A stretch of 64,000 nucleotides of DNA, taken from NCBI RefSeq assembly GCF_901709675.1, contig NC_051105.1, forward strand, positions 1,116,001 to 1,180,000. The letters are read 5' to 3'. This stretch comes from Syngnathus acus. Its lineage: Eukaryota; Chordata; Actinopteri; Syngnathiformes; Syngnathidae. Shown here one piece after another: positions 1 to 13,200 of the stretch. Position 1 is the first letter of the stretch; each line of letters begins with the position of its first letter. The position numbers were made by a program, and so were the translations under genes. Under the pieces are notes generated by a model. The model did no database searches, was not told where the DNA came from, and worked only from the letters and a program-made list of their open reading frames with translations.

Positions 1-1291
1 TTCATTATCCATCGATTGTAGCTTTTTCTCTGTAATCGCCTGTCTCCAGTCATATCTGGGCCTCCTAGGAGATCATTATTTGGAGACGGGAGCAGAAATC
101 CTAATGGCGGGGGATGGCCGAGCAGGGCGATGATCAACTGCAAAAACCTTGTTGCCCAAAGAAATCATTTACCTCTACGGCTCGGGCGTTTTCATAAGGC
201 GCTAACCACGTTGAGGATTGATCGGGGACGCGAGCGCCCCATTGGCTGCTTTTTATTGCCATTCCGGAGCCGTTTGTCGGGACCACTTGGGGTCAGGGAA
301 TCCTTTTCACGTGATATCTATCTTATCTAAACGTACCCGCCATCATCGTAACGAATGAGGTTGCATTTTACTGGAGTAAAGTCATATTCATCCAAGATCA
401 AGTCTTACGAGTCGAGTCGTTCGAGTGCTAAAATGGCACACGGGGGAATTCCAAAGTAAAGTTCTGAGAATCAAGTTGTATTTTCCATGTCCGAAGGATA
501 CCTGGAGCAAAATAGAAAAAGAAGAAACGAGAAAGAGTTTTTGAAGGACAATGGAACACAGCGGCAGATGCTGGGGGGGGGAAAAAAAATAAAAATAGCT
601 CTGCTTGCTCTGGGAAGTGGCATAAATAATGATAATGTTTCATTTATTCACCCATAATAAGGTGATTGTTCCAGAGTGCACTTTGCTCTTGGCTTCATTT
701 TCACCTTATTCCACCAACAGTGCCAGATGTGGAACGAATATTAAAACGTCCCCGCCGGTGTCGTGAATCGAGTTGCCGTGCCGACGTTAACTAGCGTCAC
801 TCAAGGGGAAGGCCTCGTTACATTGCGCAATGAAGGATTGCGTAGCATTTGAGGTGTGACACAGCCAAAGGCAGCTGCGGGCCAAATAAGCGTGACAATG
901 TCGCCGCCGCCGCCGCTTTCTACCCAGGCTTGGTGGAAAAATGAGGCCGGGCGGGCGGATTCATTTTTAAATGAGGACGACTTGTCACGGAGTGCGCGCG
1001 TGGGAAAATAAATGAGCTTAATAAAAGTTATAACGTCTGTTTATTTACATTAGGAATTGCTGCAGTTTTACTGATTCCATAAGTACAAGCCTGATAAACT
1101 TGCTTTCATGCGGGCATTTTTTAAATAATCACAGACAGATGATTACAATGCAAATGATAAACATATCCAGGGAAAGCAATTACTCCTCCCTACCTTCGCT
1201 TTAGGCCAATTAAAAGCTCTGCTAAGACTGGGAGGTGTCGTCACATTCATCTGACATTCCTGCTGCGTCATTAACTCATTTCTACACATAC

Positions 1292-1467
<176 letters not shown>

Positions 1468-4400
1468 TGTACGGGAATCCCGGCCGTTAAGCGTTAATTT
1501 ATTGGCATGAACCCATTTGCAGTTATAAAGCATCGCAGCATTTGGCAATAAAAGCATTGCAACGCTAGCCAGGGATAATCTATTTTGCAGTAATTTAATA
1601 CATTCATAGGCGGCAAATGATGAAATATGGCGCAGGCAGGACGGGCAAAGCGTATTACGCAGGCCCTGGGTGGCGATTTGTTGCCTAATGAAGCCATTAA
1701 CCTCACACTACCAAATCTGATGCTGGCAAAAAGAATGGCTTCATTAGTGCAAGGAATTGGATTGAAGTGTGTTTCTGTTAGGAAGCAAGCGGAACGCGTA
1801 TTATTATGTTTAATGTGGCGCAAGGCCTCCCCGGGCACAAACGTACATAAATGATCATATTTGGTTTGTTTACATCTCCTATTGTGTTTGTAAGGAATCG
1901 ATACCGCACCTACAATAATTCATCGTGCTTGAAAATATTGATCAATATAATGGACTTTGGCATCCAAGTTTATCTTTAGGGAAATGATCATCCGCATTCT
2001 TATCAAGCAGACTTCACTGGCTAAATAAGCAAGCGTTTGCGCCTGTGGATAATTTAAATGTTGTCATTGTTGATTGTAAGCTGCTATTTGAATTCTGTCA
2101 ACTGTCACCGGGTTCCACCTCCAGCTGTGGATGAAAACCTGCAAAATAAAAGATGACATGTCCTTCGGTGTCAGTCTCCAGCCACAATAATGGATGAGCT
2201 GTAGTGAGATTTTTGGAAGTATACATGTGCAGACATCAAATTGCTGTTAATGTTTTTCCCCAAAGTGCTCCTTCAATCATGTCAGCCTTGGGAAGATCCT
2301 TGAAATAAATGTTTATGGTTTGAATGCCCACTATGGCCTTCCCGGCCTCATTTCGCCAGCAAGCCACTTCATTAAAGAATAGATCTCATCGCTAAACTAA
2401 CTTGTCCATTGACTCACCCGCCGCGGAAGTCATCCATCTCGTGCTAACTAACTTGCTCACCCTTACTTTCATTGTGTGTCTCTTCCCTTGAAGTCAAAAA
2501 CAATGCAGTCATTTTAATAAGTCACATTTTATTTCTGTACTTTGTTTTCAGATGTCTTTTGTTCTTTTGTTGTCGGTTTTAAAAACAAAGTGATTAAAAA
2601 AAAAGAAAAAAAAATACACACGAAAAATACAAACTCCCCCTTTAAGTAGCAAAGAAAATGATTTGTACTTCCCGACTGGTCGTTACCATGACAACGTACA
2701 GATAATGGCCCTTTTTTTTGGTGAAGGCGTGTGGGTTTGTCATATTTTACAATCTTCTGATGTTTACAAGGGGAAATGTAATTACAACATTGTGCAATAG
2801 CCTCTTTATCTTTTGTGGCTGTCAGAAATTAAGGTTGCAGCGTGGAATGAAATATTTAGCCAGCTTGCTCTTGTTGTATTCCGCGTTGCATGATTTATTC
2901 ATTCACGTGGCCCGAAATGGTTGCACGGCGGGCGCGCAGAAGGCAGCCAGCCCCCGAAGGCCTGAAGCAAGTGGGTTAGCGCCACGCTATCTTTCTGCCT
3001 TGCTCTATTCACCAGAGACGCACTCAAGCTATTCTTTGTCAAACTTAATGTATAATAAATAAAGTACATCTCTATCAGGAATTCTCATTTATCAAACTCA
3101 AGTTTCCTTATTCCGCCGCCACATGACTAATAAAGCGGGAACGCTCCAATACGAGCAAGTCATCCATTACTCAGCATAGAAACAATTGCACGTTGGTTGG
3201 AATTACTTTTTTTTTTTTTCTCCACTCTGTGGCCTTTACCTAAATTCCATTCAATTTGTTTTTTTCAAGGTAGGTCCAACAGCAAATTGTTCCCGCCATT
3301 CAGTGGCAGAAAAAAGATTTGGGTGGGTTGACTCACTTTGCACTCACACACTCCACGTGATTAGGCTTTGACTCTTATTATATAACGCGAAGCCTCTTGT
3401 GTATTGTCTAGCCAGGGGGGGTGCAAACAGCAACCGCCGTCGAGACCCCCGGCATGCTCTCACGAAGACCTTTTTGCACAAGAAGCACTTGAACTTTTGA
3501 AAGAAACCTCCCTCAACGTAGTTCTAATAAAACTCAAAGCCGGCGCTCTAAATGTCATCCGACATTATTAGATCATCTGAAGCGCGCTGTCGTGCTTGAG
3601 GACTTTTTCTTTCTTTTATCCGGTCGTGACAAAGCAAAGTGGCCCGAGGCGGAAGCCATAGAAGCGGCTCTTCTGGGCCATTATGCAAATCTCATTGTTT
3701 TTACTACTCCTTTGGCCCCACTCAACTCATGATGACTGTTTTCTTCATGATAAATGTATAATTAGGCAAGAAACGTGTGTATTATTGATCGAATGATGCC
3801 ATTTCATTATTATTGTGTGAACATGTTCAGCAATAAGATGTCACTGTTGAACGATCATGTGCTTAAATATGAGACACTTGCAACGTATCAAGATTACTGA
3901 AAAAAAAAAATGCCGTTTATTGTTACCCATTCATCTTGGATGCCGCCTTCTAATGGGGGCTGATTTAAAACTGAAGTTACCTTGCAACAAAATGCGTACG
4001 GTGTCTGGAATTGAGTCAACCCAAAATGGCCGACTTCCTGTTGGAGTCAAAGTTCATCGAGACTATCGGCACTAGATAATAAATCCACGGTCTGCCGGGT
4101 CAAACTCGGAATGCTAAATTGCTGGGAAGATGAACACACACAGAAAATCACCACCATCCGTATTTGAGGTGCTCACAGCTAAAGTCAGTTGTTCATATCC
4201 TAACAAGGAACGCGGTATCATTTCACGCAGTATTAACTGACGAATTGCTCAGTGCGGCGCGTGTCAATCCATTGATTACTTGGATATAGCACATCATGAG
4301 TCCAAAGTAAACAAAAGGACCACTCATGGAGTTACTGATGGGAAAATCGATACAAACTGTGCTCGGTCATTCTTTCTTTCTTATGTGAGAATACATACGC

Positions 4401-7400
4401 TTTCATATTTTTGCACATGTTTAGCTTTACAGTTGTTATTCCCATGTCTCCCAATGCTGACATGCATATAATGAAAGGGGCTTTTTGCACTCATTTCTGA
4501 TTGTCGTCATTGTTGTTTTATATCACAGTATTTACAAGTGAAAACTTGTAAAACTTGTGTCTGTTGACACACAAAATGTGTAAAATGTCTAACTTTGTAC
4601 CTGCAACACACAAAATGAAATTAAGACCACGTTATAGATGTAACATGTGCACCAAAATATAATTGGTGACTCCAGAATATTAAATAGTGATCAAATGATA
4701 CTAATTTGTGGACAAGGAACGTATAATGAGCGCATAAAATGCCAATATATGGGTTTAATATCATCCCCAAGAATGGACATCAAATGGAGCGCACACTTGC
4801 CAGCAAGTGCCGTTCACGACTGCCTCTAGTCTACCAAGGTGCGCTCGATTTATAGGTCTGTACAAAACAATCGTGTTATTGTTATGAATTGCTATTTTTT
4901 TGCGCACATTTGATCTATATTGTATAGCGTGGCCACAATTGAGTATTTCGTAGCCTGGTAGGCCCAAATATAAGCTGTCTGCAATCCCCGCTTTGTGTCT
5001 TCTTTACTAGTTAGGCCAGTCTGCTCCCTGCTGCAGTGTGGAAGTAACGCCGCCGTTTTCTCCTACGCCAACTGCGTAGGCAGCTTGAAGCACCTCTTTT
5101 GCGACTTGGCAGATAGTGCGTAAGCGGCGTTGGGGAATGAGCGCCCCTTCCTCCCGCATACACGCGGAAGTTTCTTTTTCTTTTCTTTTTTTTCTTTTTC
5201 GTACCGAGTGGAGAGGAGCTGCACACGGCACTCGAATGAGGTAACGACCCGAATAAGGCATTTACTCTTCATTCACTCCCACAACATGGACACGAGCGCG
5301 TTGCTCTGCTCCCAAAGCAAAATTCGCCACTTGCTGCAAACGTTTCCACGATGTCCTTTGGGGGATTTTTCTCATCTCATTTCCTGCGTGCTCATCTGCT
5401 AGCTCTTGTTGCCTCGCTTTTTCCAAGCGACTTTAGCAGCTGCTTGTCGCCAACCCATGCAAATAAAGAGGCTGCTCTGAGTCATTTCCTCTTTTTATGA
5501 TTCCTGCCGTTGCTGCTGTTTTCTCTTTTTGCCTTAATCGTGCGGCAGATTTAATAATCGCGATTTTGACGGAGGCTTCGAGCGTGTTTATCCTCCTCGC
5601 CACGTGCAGCGAACCGAGCGAGCGCTTAGCGAGCATCTCGTTTGATGTTTCGTTTAATTGAACATTTAGACGGGTAGTGATGATTTACGGAGAGAGAAAG
5701 ACAGCCAGTAGGGCGGGTATCTTGCTTTTTCATTGGTGTGGCACATCGACTAAGCCCTGCTGGTTGCCGCCGCCGCCGCCGGTCTATTTCGGGGCCGCTG
5801 CACTTAAACCGCAATTGCTTTAAGTGGCCAATTCACCAACTTCATGTGACTACTCAAAACGACATTTTTAAACTCGACACACACAAAGCTATCGGAAAAG
5901 CCCCGAAGATGCCTTTTCCCTTAATATATATTGAAGTCATTCACTGCTAAGCATTTTCCATTTCTTAGAAAAATAGAAGAGCACAAGTTGCCCCCTAAGT
6001 TTCCATACCTGGATTGTGACACTTTCAAAACAACAAATATACGTATTTCCAACTCTTTAAAAATGCTCGTGTGGTTGCAATTGAATGTAATAGAAAATGT
6101 GGAGCACATTGAAATGTTTCCAAAAGGTGAGTCCAAAACAATGTGAGTCCAAAACAAAAAGCCCTTCCTCAAAGTTTTGGGCATCAACGTGGTCCGAAGC
6201 TCTACGCCTTCCTTGTAGAACATGAAAGCTGCTAAAAAGGTCATTCGGTTTTTGCCGAATTCCGCGACTGCGCTGCCGGAGCTTAGAAAAGCAAATATAG
6301 CGGAATGAAATCCGAGATTTAAAGCAAGACCGGTTAGCCTATGTCCAATAGTGATTTTCAAAAAGTAATTCAATGTTTAAATTCATGGTAATACGTCAAG
6401 CAACACAGTTAAGTCTTGCTTTTTGTTTCCATTAGGTGAAATGAACATTATCTCATGTTTGTGCCAGTGTGAGATTTAAGGATCGGAATGTAATGCATCT
6501 TAAGTAGCATAAAGTAATCCCCGCATATTTGCTGTTCTCTTGGCACCGACTTACATTTTATATTCCGTGAAAGACTAGCCGACTTAAATTCTGTAAGGTC
6601 CTGAGAGGACACACGGCCTACCAGCCTGCCAATATTCTCTTTGCAGTCATTAAGAAAGCATCTTCGGTTAATTGGTGGGAAGCGACTCCCATGTCACTCG
6701 CCCGCCCGGCCCGCATTCACAGATACTACAATGTACAACATGAGCATTGCCATGTGAACAAAAGTGAAACCTGCACTTCAAGTGCATATCTTGTCATTTT
6801 GTTGTCAAACAAACACTGCAACATAGAATCGAATAATAATCCGTTATAGAAATGTTTGGCGGTTGTTCCTAGCCCACCTGGAAAGTACTTCACAATGAAT
6901 GCATTGTGACAAACTGTCATGTTGACTAGCCATCTTTCTGTACATATAGTCACCCGTGATGTTTGTTGCTCTCCACTGACAGCCTGCAGGTGAGTGAAAT
7001 AAGACAAGTGCCAAAGTAAGAAAAAGTCATCTGACCATGTGCTCGCAATGCATTCATTCATCCATTTTCTGACCTGAATGCATGCATGCATGCATGAAGT
7101 TGCCATCTATTTTGCTGCCTTACCTGAGTGAAGGTCAGAGCGCTTGTGCTATCTGGTAAACATGGAGCAGGTTGCCGCCGTGGTGGCATTTCACACAGTG
7201 TCCACAATCTGCTCCGTGCCACCACTTTCGCACACTAGCCATGTAAGAGTAAGAGTGAGGATTCTTTCATTCCCTCTCTGTCCACCAATTTCTGGACAAA
7301 AGGCTGCAATATAATTGTGACGAAGGGCTGAGCTGAGTTAGTCAACAAGTCGACTTCACATCGACGTAAACGCTGAAAGTCAACTCACAATTTTTACGTC

Positions 7401-7465
7401 TTTATGAGGTTATTCTCATGTGAACATTATAGGACCTTTTGCATGCATTACAAATGGAGCTACCT

Positions 7466-7521
7466 GACACACACACACACATGCGCGCACATACACACAC
7501 ACACCCACACACACCCACACC
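7466..7521. repeat. Imperfect CA/CCCA microsatellite
   Basis: CA dinucleotide run interrupted by GCGCGCAC and CCACAC variants. Confidence 0.9.
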
Positions 7522-8452
7522 GTGGCTCCCTACAAATGAGTTGAGCCTCTGGACTTGAAAGCATTTTGTGGTCTTAGCTTGGGTTCAAACGTTTGGTTGC
7601 GGCTTTTTGACAAGCGGTAAGGACTTAGTTTTCTGTTGTTGAACACATTCCGTTGTAGTTGCTCTTGTGATTTAGTTTGTTTTTAGCAAGTACCTGCCTG
7701 TCAGTCTTAAATTCTGCTCCAATCACGAACTTTCAAAACAATGCTGGGAAAAAAATATGCTTTCAAAATTTCTTTTGTCTTTTTTTTCCCGGTTCCGTTT
7801 TTCTGTCGTTTAAGAATTTGACAAACTGCTACGATATATAAAACAAAAATTATATTTTTGTGCATTTATTTCCGAATTTCAACTCCAAAAGTAAAACACA
7901 TTGTAGTCATCGAAATGAATGTTTCTTTTTTTGTCAGCTGTACTAATCAAATTGATATAAGTCACTCTTTAAGCGTGCCGACATGGGTTTGACTTTTTGA
8001 ACTGAGATAGCAAAATAAATGAGTACCATTATTATAAATAAATAAAAAGTATCGTGACTCGTGGCGCCTGCCAACCCTAACCCCAACGTGCTCCGGCTGC
8101 CTTCCAACATTTCTGCCCGCTCGCTGACTCTCTCTCGTCACATGACATTTGGCGTTTGCATTTTCCTGGAGTCCCACACTTGCAACTGACACGAGAAGCA
8201 ACTGAATTGGTCATGTGAGAATCAGATGGAGCAGCTTAGGGTTTCAACAACAGCCCCCCCCCCCCCCCCCATATCTGCAATCCTGCAGTCATCGGTGACC
8301 CGGAAAGAACACGGGCGGGCACATGCAAACGCTTTCTTTCACTTGACTACATTTTAGCACGTCTATAAACGAGAGCAACAACAAAACGCTGCTGCATTTG
8401 ATTTGATAGAAGGCAAAAGTGAACTTTTCATTTGATCATATTTTCTTTCCAG

Positions 8453-8528
8453 AGTGCCGTTTTGAGAAGAGCCCCCTGAAACAGCAGCATCACAAGTGGA
8501 GGTCCCACACGGACGAAAGAATATTCAC
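8453..8528 (+). other. Candidate orphan or 5'UTR exon
   Basis: A 76-bp segment preceded by a pyrimidine-rich tract ending in CTTTCCAG and followed by a GTGAGT donor, so it has the look of an internal exon. Two forward frames have stops. The third is open and encodes 25 residues that begin with Cys and end HTDERIFT, recalling a C2H2 finger tail plus linker. No neighbouring exon to join was recognised. It could be a non-coding 5' exon of slc39a10, an isolated exon of an unrecognised finger gene, or chance. Confidence 0.3.
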
Positions 8529-8879
8529 GTGAGTTGCCAAAGTGTCATTGTTAGCTGGAGTTGGACGTTGGGCATGAAATAGTGGACATTGAAAAGTTTC
8601 TTGAAATATTTGTGAACTGCTTTGTATTCACTGCTCACAAATTCAGCTGCATTTGCATTTTTTATTGAGTGATTTTTCCCCCCCCCTCAGAATAGGAACT
8701 GATTGCATATTTGCAAATGGCAATGCTATGAATGAAATCACTTTTTTGGGTCTACCCCCCCTCTTTGAAGACTTATAATCAAGGAAAGACAGTAGGCCTC
8801 TGTGCCTAGTGAGAGGGTGTGATTTGCTTTTGCCCTCCCTCCCCTATCAGCAGCCAGGTTCATAGGTCACCGCCGCCTT

Positions 8880-8995
8880 GTTTATAAACACTGTGGACAA
8901 GCATGAAGTAGGCTCGTCGCCACACTTAATGCGGAACCTTCAGTCAGAGTGCCATCGTTGGTAATTTCACACCTCTCATCCAGCCGCCCGAGGAG
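8880..8995 (+). promoter_or_regulatory. Candidate slc39a10 promoter and 5'UTR exon 1
   Basis: A TATA-like TTTATAAACA lies at about 8880. About 100 bp downstream is a segment ending GAGGAG followed by a GTAAGT donor at 8996. The first coding exon of slc39a10 has its own acceptor at 10221-10222, just 24 nt before the ATG, so at least one upstream non-coding exon is required. This segment is the best candidate seen, leaving a 1.2-kb intron (8996-10222). Assignment is inference from splice signals only. Confidence 0.35.
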
Positions 8996-9083
8996 GTAAG
9001 TCGCTCGCTCGCTCGCTCGCCTTGGCGTTTCTTCGTACGGCAGTCAAGTCACGGCTCGGGAATCAACTTGACTACGTTTGACA

Positions 9084-9136
9084 CTCTTCTCTTCTTCTCT
9101 TCTCTTCTCTTCTTCTCTTCTCTTCTCTTCTCTTCT
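9084..9136. repeat. CTTCT/CTCTT pyrimidine repeat
   Basis: Short pyrimidine-only tandem repeat (TCTTC variants) in the presumed first intron of slc39a10. A smaller TCGC run precedes it at about 9001-9021. Confidence 0.9.
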
Positions 9137-10246
9137 AGCAAGTGGGACACTTTGTAGCGCTCAGAATGAAATATGCCATCCTCTATTTTTCCACTCCTAT
9201 TATGAATTGCCAGACCGCACGTTCATTTATTGCTTTACGACTTGCGTGGGAGGAGGAGACAACAGTCAGGAGCTGATAAACTTCGTCTGCCGGTTCATCT
9301 GGTATCTGAACCAGACCCCTCCCCTCCCCTCCTCGTAAATGAGTCCTCAAATGGTATTCCGCCACCACGTATGGCGATCAAAGCGTCTTTTGTCGGAGAG
9401 TTGCGCACCCCGACAAAAAAGTTTGTTTGCAATATTATCCCACGGTCACAATTTGCGCCTTTTGCTAATTGTCAACTATGAACCCGACTAAGATTGTGTT
9501 TTAAGTGTGTGGCCGGCAGCAAGGCTCATCTGACATCATCCGAGTCCTCAGCCCCCACATGCAGCAATCTTGCCCGACTGCGCTCGGCCTCGGGCTTCAC
9601 CGAGACCTTATGATGATCATTTGACTCGGATGATATTGCTGCTTGGGGCTCTTTTTGGGGGGAGTGAGGAGAACAAGCAATTTGTTGCTCAATTCTCTCA
9701 AGCCTGGATTGTGTTCCACAAGGCTTATCTTGCTTATTAGATGCGTAATTCTCTGAGCAAGATGGCAACAGAGAGTGGATATCGCCTTCATATGCGATAT
9801 TATTGACTTCTTTTTGCATCTTTTGTGTTATAAACGCAGCATCGCCAGTGCTCCAAATATCCTTTGAGAGCTTTTCAGGTTAGCCGCAGCTGATGTCGAC
9901 GTCGTCACGGGCTCAATTTTATTCCTTGTGCCGAGTAGCTCAAGGCCCCGTTAACACGGAGCCCATCTAATTCGAGCGCTCAAGCGTGTTCTTTAGCGAG
10001 CGCGGCGAGAAGGGGGGAAAAAATACAAATAAAAAAAAGATGCGGGCAAGGACAGAAGGGAAAAAAGTGGGCACAACACGCTCTGCACTGAGCTAACTTG
10101 CTGGGCAACTGAAGCTATGAGCTGCCGGGTGGCTGCGGATCCAAATCAATTTAGAAGAATTGTTGACTATTTATCGCTGGTGATGGGAAAAAAATAAATA
10201 AAAAATACTGTTGTTTTTGCAGGGGAGCAGAAGTCGGGCAAGCACA

Positions 10247-13200
10247 ATGCGAGTCCACGTGCACACCAGATTTTGTTTCCTGTGCGTGCTCACCTTCCTC
10301 TACCATCAGTCCAGCCACTGTCACGGCGACGGCCGCCGGCAGCAGCAGCGCGCTCATCGCCACGCCAACCACACCCACAATGACCTGCAGATTTCCCAGG
10401 ACCCGTACGTAAGAAGAGCTTCTCCGCCGCATCCGTCGGGGGCTTCGTTAGAGGAAGAGCAGCATTTCTACATCCGCCAGTTGTTCCGGCGTTACGGCCA
10501 GAAGGACCGGCTGGATTTCCAAGGATTCCAGAGTCTGCTGGTTAGCTTGGGTCTAGGCCAAATCAAAGTGGTGGACGTGGACCACGAGGATCTCGGCCAC
10601 GACCACGTGGCCCATCTAGACATTCTGGACGTGCAGGAGGGCCTCCACTCGCACGGCGAGGCTCACGACCATGACCACGCGCATCACGATCCCGACACCC
10701 AGCGGCCGCACGCGGAAGAAGGAGTCACACGGTGCGGCCAGACCTCCACCACGCCTCCCGGCGCATCTTCGGAGCACCCCCATAAACACCATCACGATCA
10801 CAGCCACGATCACGCACACGACGCGGATCCGAGCCACGATCGTCCCGAAGATGACGCCCACCGACACTCGGAACACACTCGAGGCGGCACGGATTTGCCT
10901 CCCCCCGACCCGAAGCAACCGTCTACCGACCGAACGGATCTGCGGACCTCTCCCGCCCCCGCAGAGGCCAAGACCAAGAGGCCCAAAAAGCCGGGAAGGG
11001 TCCGAGGACAACGGGCTCAAAACAAAACCCTCCCATCTGCCACGGGCCTCTCCGATCACAACCACGAGCACAAAAACGGTCACGGCCATTCCCATAAGGA
11101 GAAACGGGAAGCGCCCAGAGGGCCCGACACCGCCACGGTTCCGGGCGCCGTTCTGGCGGGACACGCCGGTGGCCTGGCTCACAAGCATGAGGAGGTAGCG
11201 TGCGTGACACAAATGAAAATGCTTTTTCAAACTTGTCGGATGTGTTTCCCAAGCGGGCGTTTGCTGGCTTGCCAAACCTCCGTCTCCCTTTCCTCTCCCA
11301 GTGTTTGAACCTGACCCAGCTCCTCGCCTACTACGGGCTGAGTCCCGAGTCCCTCATCTCTCCGGGCCAGTTCACCTACCTGTGCCCCGCCCTGCTGTAT
11401 CAGATCGACAGCCGCGTGTGCATCCGCCATTACCACCAGATGGACGTGGAAGAGAATGTCAGTTCCGGTAAGAGGCGCGCATCCATCGATCCGCTAAGAT
11501 CAGTCCAAAGAATTGCAGCTGAAGCGTGGCAGCACTCGAGCTAGCGCAGACAAGATCTCACACACACACACACACCCTTTGATTTGGAGTGCACTTAGTC
11601 TGAACAGGAAGGCCGGCAGACGTCAAGTCTCATCAAGCACTCCAACGGGTTCAGGTTGTATCAACTTGACCAAAGCCGTATTTCAACCTCTCGCCTCTCC
11701 AGTCATTGCATCTATTCAAATCTTTTTTGGGTGCCATTTTAACTTCTCACTTTCGATCATTTCATACTGTACTTTTTGCTCGAGAAAAAAAAATGGATCG
11801 TCACAAACGGAGATTGTCAGCGTAAGGCCCTGTTACTAATTAAAAAGAGCAGCGTCATAAAGGAGGTTAAGGATGGCCGCGTGATCTCGTCACTCACGTA
11901 AACGCTTCATCAGGTTTACCTGCGCTTTTGTCCTTTTCATGAACCAGAAGATATGATTTCATCTACTGGTTTTGATTTGGTTATCTGCGTTAGAGGAAGT
12001 TGGTACTCATTAATAGCCTTGAGTGATCATCGAAAAGCTGAAGAGAGACATTCTTGTTCGATTGCCACTCAAAGCAGGCCTTTCAAACTAAAAATAGCAA
12101 TCTGACTGGAGAACAATTTGAAATAACATGCCGAGAAAATGCTTAATGAAGAGCTGTAGCATTTTGTTTTTAAATTGAGTCCCCACAGCAAAAGAGCAAC
12201 ATCGCCACCAAGTGTAGTGGAGCCAGCCAAACCAGACAGACGAGAAACGTTGGGCAATTGGGGCCGCGAATTATAGTTACCTGACAACCGAGATGGTCTC
12301 ATTTCCACTAAAGTGAAAAAGGCTTGCTGTCTTCCTCCCTCGCAGTTGGAATAATCCATTTTCTTTCTTTTTTTCTCTCATTTTCTGCTGTGCTGAGCAC
12401 TGATGAAAACTCACCAGAGCATCATTTTCAAATCAACAGATTTAGTTTAAAAAAAAAACAACATTCCCAACTAATGGAGTGTTTTTCCCCTAAATGTGAA
12501 TAAATACAAATTGTCAACCTTGATTAGAACACAAGCGCCATTCTAAAGATGTATTTGGTGCCTTTTGGTTGCATTTCCTGAGGAATGGCTAACAGCCATT
12601 GCGGTTTGGGGAATGCTCGTCATAAATTGCTCTCAGAAGCCAACGAAAACAGTGTTTGGAGTTAATTAGTTACGGGATGTGGAACAATGTTCACCAAGGC
12701 GCGGCAGGTGACTTTTGTGGCCAGACTGCAAATGAGAGACGCCTTTTGCTCGCAATCTCAATTTGAATTGTAAGAACCACGTGGAAGAGGATGAGCACCC
12801 TCCCTCTTTGATTAATGATTCAAAGCAAGCGTGACCGGAACCTGTATCAAATAAATGTGCTCCAGGCAGCACTGCGTCACACTCCTAAAAATGGAAACGT
12901 TAACAAGGAAGACGGCCCCGACGAGTGGAAAAGGGCAGCCGTGGCGCCTCGTTAGTGGCGCCATTCGTCGGTGGGCAGGCAACGCCGCGGGGGCTTTCTT
13001 CCCTTTACCTCCCGCCGGCATCCGTGGGGGAGGAGATTTGCAGTCGCGCTCCCACAATGCCCGCACCTCGTTTTAGCGCCGTGCCAATTAGGAGCGTCTA
13101 AGTGACACCGCGCGCCTCACGGGAGACTCATAATTGGGGGAAGGATGGGGAGCGGCGGGTTGGGCGGCCCACGTTGCCTCACTTTACCTGGACACGCGCA

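Noticed and set aside
10616-11275. 219-aa minus-strand ORF opposite slc39a10
   Set aside because: It is an antisense shadow of the His-rich GC-rich first coding exon, with no domain and no splice context.
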